A stretch of 17,732 nucleotides of DNA from Bacteroidales bacterium (lineage in GTDB: Bacteria > Bacteroidota > Bacteroidia > Bacteroidales > UBA932). A program made the translations under genes and the position numbers. Position 1 is the stretch's first letter, and each line of letters opens with the position of its first letter. The stretch lies in the NCBI GenBank assembly GCA_017472115.1, contig JAFUQW010000075.1:1-17732 (forward strand), written 5' to 3'. A model generated the notes under the pieces. It ran no database searches. It had not been told where the DNA came from and saw only the letters and a list, made by a program, of their open reading frames with translations. Below, one piece after another: positions 14,496-17,732 of this stretch.

Positions 14496-15379
14496 ACTTT
14501 CTTTATTTTTAAGAGACAGGTATCTCTATCCTTTTCAAGTTGGGCCTTGAGGTCGGACAGGGAATCGAAACGGATCTCTTCACGTATCCTGTCAATGAAG
14601 GTCAGTTCCATATCGAGTCCGTATATATCCTCATCAAACTCAAGGATGTGGGTCTCGATCGTGCGGGCGTTACCTGTTCCGACAGTAGGTCTGCAACCGA
14701 TGTTGCACATACCGTAGAATTCCTGTCCGACAGTCCTCACCTTCACGAAATAGACACCGTTGCAAGGGACAAGCTTCAGAGGTTCGTAGAGCTGCATATT
14801 CGCTGTCGGGAATCCTATCGTGCGGCCTAATCTGTTGCCTGCGACCACAACCCCGTGCAGAGAATATTCATAACCCAACATCTCGGAAGCACCCTTCACA
14901 TCTCCCTCCTCAAGCCGCTGACGGATCTTGGTAGAACTCACGGCAAAGCCCTTTCCGGATGAAACCATCTCCGTCCTGATCACCTCGAGTCCGAGGCTCA
15001 CGGCCACAGAGGCCACCTGATCCGCACCTTCGGCATCACAGCCCATCCTGTTGTCGTATCCGAGAAGGATGGCCCTGGCGCCATATTTATCCATGAGCAT
15101 GCGGAGATACTGTTCCGTAGTCATGGCGCTGAAGGCTTTCGTAAACGGAAGCACCTCAACATGACCGACTCCAAGGTCGTGAAGCATCTGCTTCTTTTCC
15201 GTAAGAGTCGTAAGAAGCCTGAGTGAACGGGCCTCCTTTTGCAGCACATTACGGGGATGTGGCCAGAATGTGATGACCATGCTTTCATCCCCGCGTACTG
15301 CTGCAGCCCTGACGAGCTGCTCTATTACAAGACGGTGTCCGGTGTGGACACCGTCGAAGAATCCGGTTGCTACAACCAT
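14480..15379 (-). CDS. ribF: Bifunctional riboflavin kinase / FAD synthetase RibF
   Basis: 299 residues. It phosphorylates riboflavin to FMN and adenylates FMN to FAD in the cytosol. The N-terminal FAD synthetase (nucleotidyltransferase) domain starts at once with TGFFDGVHTGHR, containing the HxGH motif, and includes ILLGYDNRMGCDAEG and the AVSSTKIRQRLEEGD loop. The C-terminal flavokinase domain begins near residue 175 with RLGRTIGFPTANMQL and continues with NGVYFVKV, MCNIGCRPTVG, and THILEFDEDIYG. The N-terminus is 10-20 residues shorter than usual, but the first ATG lies just inside the end of the phosphorylase gene (10-base overlap) and I see no earlier in-frame start. It overlaps the next gene by 16 bases. 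Probably co-transcribed with the phosphorylase. Confidence 0.95.
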   Translation of the reverse strand: MVVATGFFDGVHTGHRLVIEQLVRAAAVRGDESMVITFWPHPRNVLQKEARSLRLLTTLTEKKQMLHDLGVGHVEVLPFTKAFSAMTTEQYLRMLMDKYGARAILLGYDNRMGCDAEGADQVASVAVSLGLEVIRTEMVSSGKGFAVSSTKIRQRLEEGDVKGASEMLGYEYSLHGVVVAGNRLGRTIGFPTANMQLYEPLKLVPCNGVYFVKVRTVGQEFYGMCNIGCRPTVGTGNARTIETHILEFDEDIYGLDMELTFIDRIREEIRFDSLSDLKAQLEKDRDTCLLKIKKVWKRY

Positions 15380-17732
15380 CTTACGAGTTCGAAGTCCTGA
15401 CGGTGAGGAAGGTCTGCGTTCTTTGCATAAATTCTTCCTGCCACCTGATAAAGACCTGATCTGTCAGGGTTGATCGAAGCCACATACTTCGCTCTGCCGT
15501 CTGCAGATTCTGAAGGAGTGAATTCATATCTCTCCTGGATGTGGAGCTTGCCCTTGTTGTCTGTTGTCGCGAAGAGAAGCTCTACACCGATCTCCTCAGG
15601 TCTGAGATCGCCGATATTGAGGACAACCTCTGCCTGGAAATCGTTTCCGATGGCAAGGCTGTCGCTGTTGCCGTCCGGAGCGGTCACTGAAACCACCTCG
15701 ACATTCTTCCACTCGCGACGGAGATGCTTCTTCCAAGCCGCAATCTCACGTGCCATTGCATAATCATCTGCAACGATTTTCTCGTATCTCGCAGACTGTG
15801 GCACATAGTACTGGTTGATGTAGTCTGTGAGCATACGGTTGGTTGTGAAATTGCATGCAACCTGTGCCACACAATTCTTGATATACTCGATCCAATCAGA
15901 TGAGCGGCCAGTAGAAATGCTCTTGTTGTAGTATGTAGGTGCGATCTCGTTCTCAATCATGTTGTAGATGGTAGCGGCATCGAGTTCGTCCTGATAGTTC
16001 TGGTCATCATAGGTCCTTTCCATAGGAAGAGCCCATCCGGCGCCTTTCTTATAGCCCTCGACCCACCATCCGTCAAGTACGGAGAAGTGCATAACGCCGT
16101 TCATGGCAGCCTTCTCGCCTGATGTTCCGGAAGCCTCAAGAGGACGTGTAGGGTTGTTCATCCAGATATCCACTCCCTGAACGAGATATTTCGCCACTGC
16201 GATATCGTAGTTAGGTACAAAGACGATCTTACCGATGAAACGCTCCTGCTTCGAGATGTCCACAATCATCTTGATGAGGTCCTGACCTGCCTTGTCAGCC
16301 GGGTGAGCCTTACCTGCGAAGAGGAACTGCACAGGCTGTTTAGGATCGTTCACGATCTCTGCAAGTCTGTCGAGGTCACGGAAAAGGAGATGCGCTCTCT
16401 TGTATGTCGCAAAACGACGTGCGAAACCGATGGTAAGAACGTCATCGCGAAGAGTCTCCTTGATCTTCACCACCTGACGAGGTGAATAGTGACTCGCTGC
16501 AGCAGGATCAGAAAGTCTTCTCTTCACTTCCTCGATGAGTCTCTTGCGGAGTGAAGTGCGGATATCCCAGACTTCTTCATCTGATATCTTGTAGATTCCG
16601 TCGAAGCATGACTTGTCATAGTGGTGTGTCTTGAACTCCTCACCGAACACCTTCGCGTGGACTTCCTTCCATTCCGGTGCAGTCCATGTAGGATAGTGTA
16701 CACCGTTGGTGACATAGCTCACGTGGAGCTCTTCCGGAAGATAGCCTGGCCACATGTGACCGAGAATGTCGCGGCTCACCTCACCGTGAAGCCATGACAC
16801 ACCGTTGACCTCCTGTGAGATGTTGGCGGCAAGAATCGACATGGAGAACTTCTCGCTCACGTCTGCTCCATTGTTCTTTCCGAGACCCATCATTGTCTCC
16901 CAGTCGATCTTGAGACGCTGCGGATAGTGACCGATGTACTTGCGGAGGAGTCCCTCGTCGAATGCATCGTGTCCTGCAGGGACAGGAGTGTGGGTTGTGA
17001 AGAGTGACGAAGCCCTTACCACTTCAAGTGCCTCCTGGAATTCGAGGTTGTCGTCAGCGATGAGCTCACGGAGTCTTTCGAGACCGATGAATGCAGCGTG
17101 GCCCTCGTTGCAGTGATATACCTGCGGAGCGAAACCGAGCTTGCGGAGGGCGCGGATACCGCCGACACCGAGGAGAAGCTCCTGCTTCAGACGGTTTTCC
17201 CAGTCACCACCGTAGAGGTTGTATGTGATGGACCTGTCTTCAGGAAGGTTCTCAGGGAAGTCTGTATCAAGGAGATAGAGTTCTGTACGACCCACATCGA
17301 CTCTCCAGAGGCGTGCATTGAGGTTGCGGCCAGGGAAGGCTACGCTGATTGTAAGCCAGTTGCCGTTCTCGTCACGTACAGGAGTTGCAGGAATCTTCAT
17401 GAAGTCCTGTGCCACGTCTTCAGCCACCTGCTCGCCCTGTGCTGTAAGCTTCTGGTTGAAGTAACCGAAACGATAGAGAAGGCCTACCGCCACGAGGTTG
17501 GTGTTCATGTCCGAAGTCTCCTTGATGTAGTCACCGGCGAGGATACCGAGACCGCCTGAATAGATCTTGAGGGAAGTATCAAGACCATACTCCATACAGA
17601 AATATGCCACAGAAGGAGATGTGCGCTCTGCCTTAAGAGCCATGTATGTATTGAACTCCTCCATCACAGTCTTGAGGTCTGCGAGGAATTTGTTGTCCTT
17701 TTCAAGCTTCTGATATCTCTTGAGGCTTACCT
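15370..17732 (-). CDS. glgP: Alpha-glucan (glycogen/maltodextrin) phosphorylase, 5' end outside window
   Basis: The reading frame is open from the stop at 15370 to the right edge. The GTG at 17667 is not the start, because coding similarity continues upstream (VSLKRYQKLEKDNKFLADLK). About 90 N-terminal residues, including most of the DUF3417-type domain, are probably missing. The protein belongs to the GT35 alpha-glucan phosphorylase family (TIGR02094-like, about 850 residues). Motifs in order: SVAYFCMEYGLDTSLKIYSG, VYHCNEGHAAF, YVTNGVHYPTWTAPEW, GFARRFATYKRAHLLFRD, FAGKAHPADKAGQDLI, and the cofactor segment EASGTSGEKAAMNGVMHFSV, whose Lys (codon 16111-16113) should carry pyridoxal phosphate. 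It releases glucose-1-phosphate from glycogen or maltodextrin in the cytosol. The last 110 residues form a beta-rich domain ending FELVRWL. Gene symbol follows common Bacteroidetes usage. Confidence 0.93.
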   Translation of the reverse strand, partial: VSLKRYQKLEKDNKFLADLKTVMEEFNTYMALKAERTSPSVAYFCMEYGLDTSLKIYSGGLGILAGDYIKETSDMNTNLVAVGLLYRFGYFNQKLTAQGEQVAEDVAQDFMKIPATPVRDENGNWLTISVAFPGRNLNARLWRVDVGRTELYLLDTDFPENLPEDRSITYNLYGGDWENRLKQELLLGVGGIRALRKLGFAPQVYHCNEGHAAFIGLERLRELIADDNLEFQEALEVVRASSLFTTHTPVPAGHDAFDEGLLRKYIGHYPQRLKIDWETMMGLGKNNGADVSEKFSMSILAANISQEVNGVSWLHGEVSRDILGHMWPGYLPEELHVSYVTNGVHYPTWTAPEWKEVHAKVFGEEFKTHHYDKSCFDGIYKISDEEVWDIRTSLRKRLIEEVKRRLSDPAAASHYSPRQVVKIKETLRDDVLTIGFARRFATYKRAHLLFRDLDRLAEIVNDPKQPVQFLFAGKAHPADKAGQDLIKMIVDISKQERFIGKIVFVPNYDIAVAKYLVQGVDIWMNNPTRPLEASGTSGEKAAMNGVMHFSVLDGWWVEGYKKGAGWALPMERTYDDQNYQDELDAATIYNMIENEIAPTYYNKSISTGRSSDWIEYIKNCVAQVACNFTTNRMLTDYINQYYVPQSARYEKIVADDYAMAREIAAWKKHLRREWKNVEVVSVTAPDGNSDSLAIGNDFQAEVVLNIGDLRPEEIGVELLFATTDNKGKLHIQERYEFTPSESADGRAKYVASINPDRSGLYQVAGRIYAKNADLPHRQDFELVRWL

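Overview
The window comes from a member of the Bacteroidota, most likely order Bacteroidales. The evidence is lipoprotein signals ending in a Cys near residue 17-20, fimbrillin and FISUMP surface domains, carboxypeptidase-regulatory-like and DUF4369/thioredoxin-like envelope proteins, an alpha-glucan phosphorylase of the Bacteroidetes type, mostly absent Shine-Dalgarno sequences, and a -33/-7 promoter of the Bacteroidetes kind. I cannot name the genus from sequence alone. All genes read on the minus strand, so transcription runs from the right edge to the left.

Right block (17732 to 12126): six tightly packed genes, mostly housekeeping. In transcription order they are an alpha-glucan phosphorylase (cut by the right edge), the riboflavin kinase/FAD synthetase RibF, a small membrane-anchored protein of unknown function, the transcript cleavage factor GreA, a HIT-family hydrolase, and a lipoprotein with a thioredoxin fold that has lost its CxxC motif. 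Genes overlap or lie 1-13 bases apart, so they are probably co-transcribed. A perfect 10-bp hairpin at 12069-12094 probably ends this unit.

Middle (11128 to 12125): about 1 kb without a convincing gene. It holds the probable terminator, a GC-rich island with several nested inverted repeats (about 11888-12030), and a good candidate promoter (11447-11478) for the next operon, which would leave a leader of roughly 310 bases.

Left block (11127 to 1): a seven-gene operon in which every product carries an export signal. In order: an LPP20-like protein, a DUF4384 protein, a beta-propeller protein with a divergent OmpA-like C-terminus, a TPR protein with a C14 caspase domain that keeps its His-Cys dyad, a small carboxypeptidase-regulatory/outer-membrane-barrel-like protein, and two large lipoproteins ending in FISUMP domains. 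The second of these is cut by the left edge and begins a second tandem copy of its FISUMP unit. The propeller and caspase proteins share a module of about 125 residues that I do not recognise, which argues that they work together. I infer an envelope system: an exported orthocaspase with scaffold proteins, coupled to surface-displayed, recombining lectin-like lipoproteins. This is the part of the window most likely to be an undescribed system; its function is not shown by the sequence.
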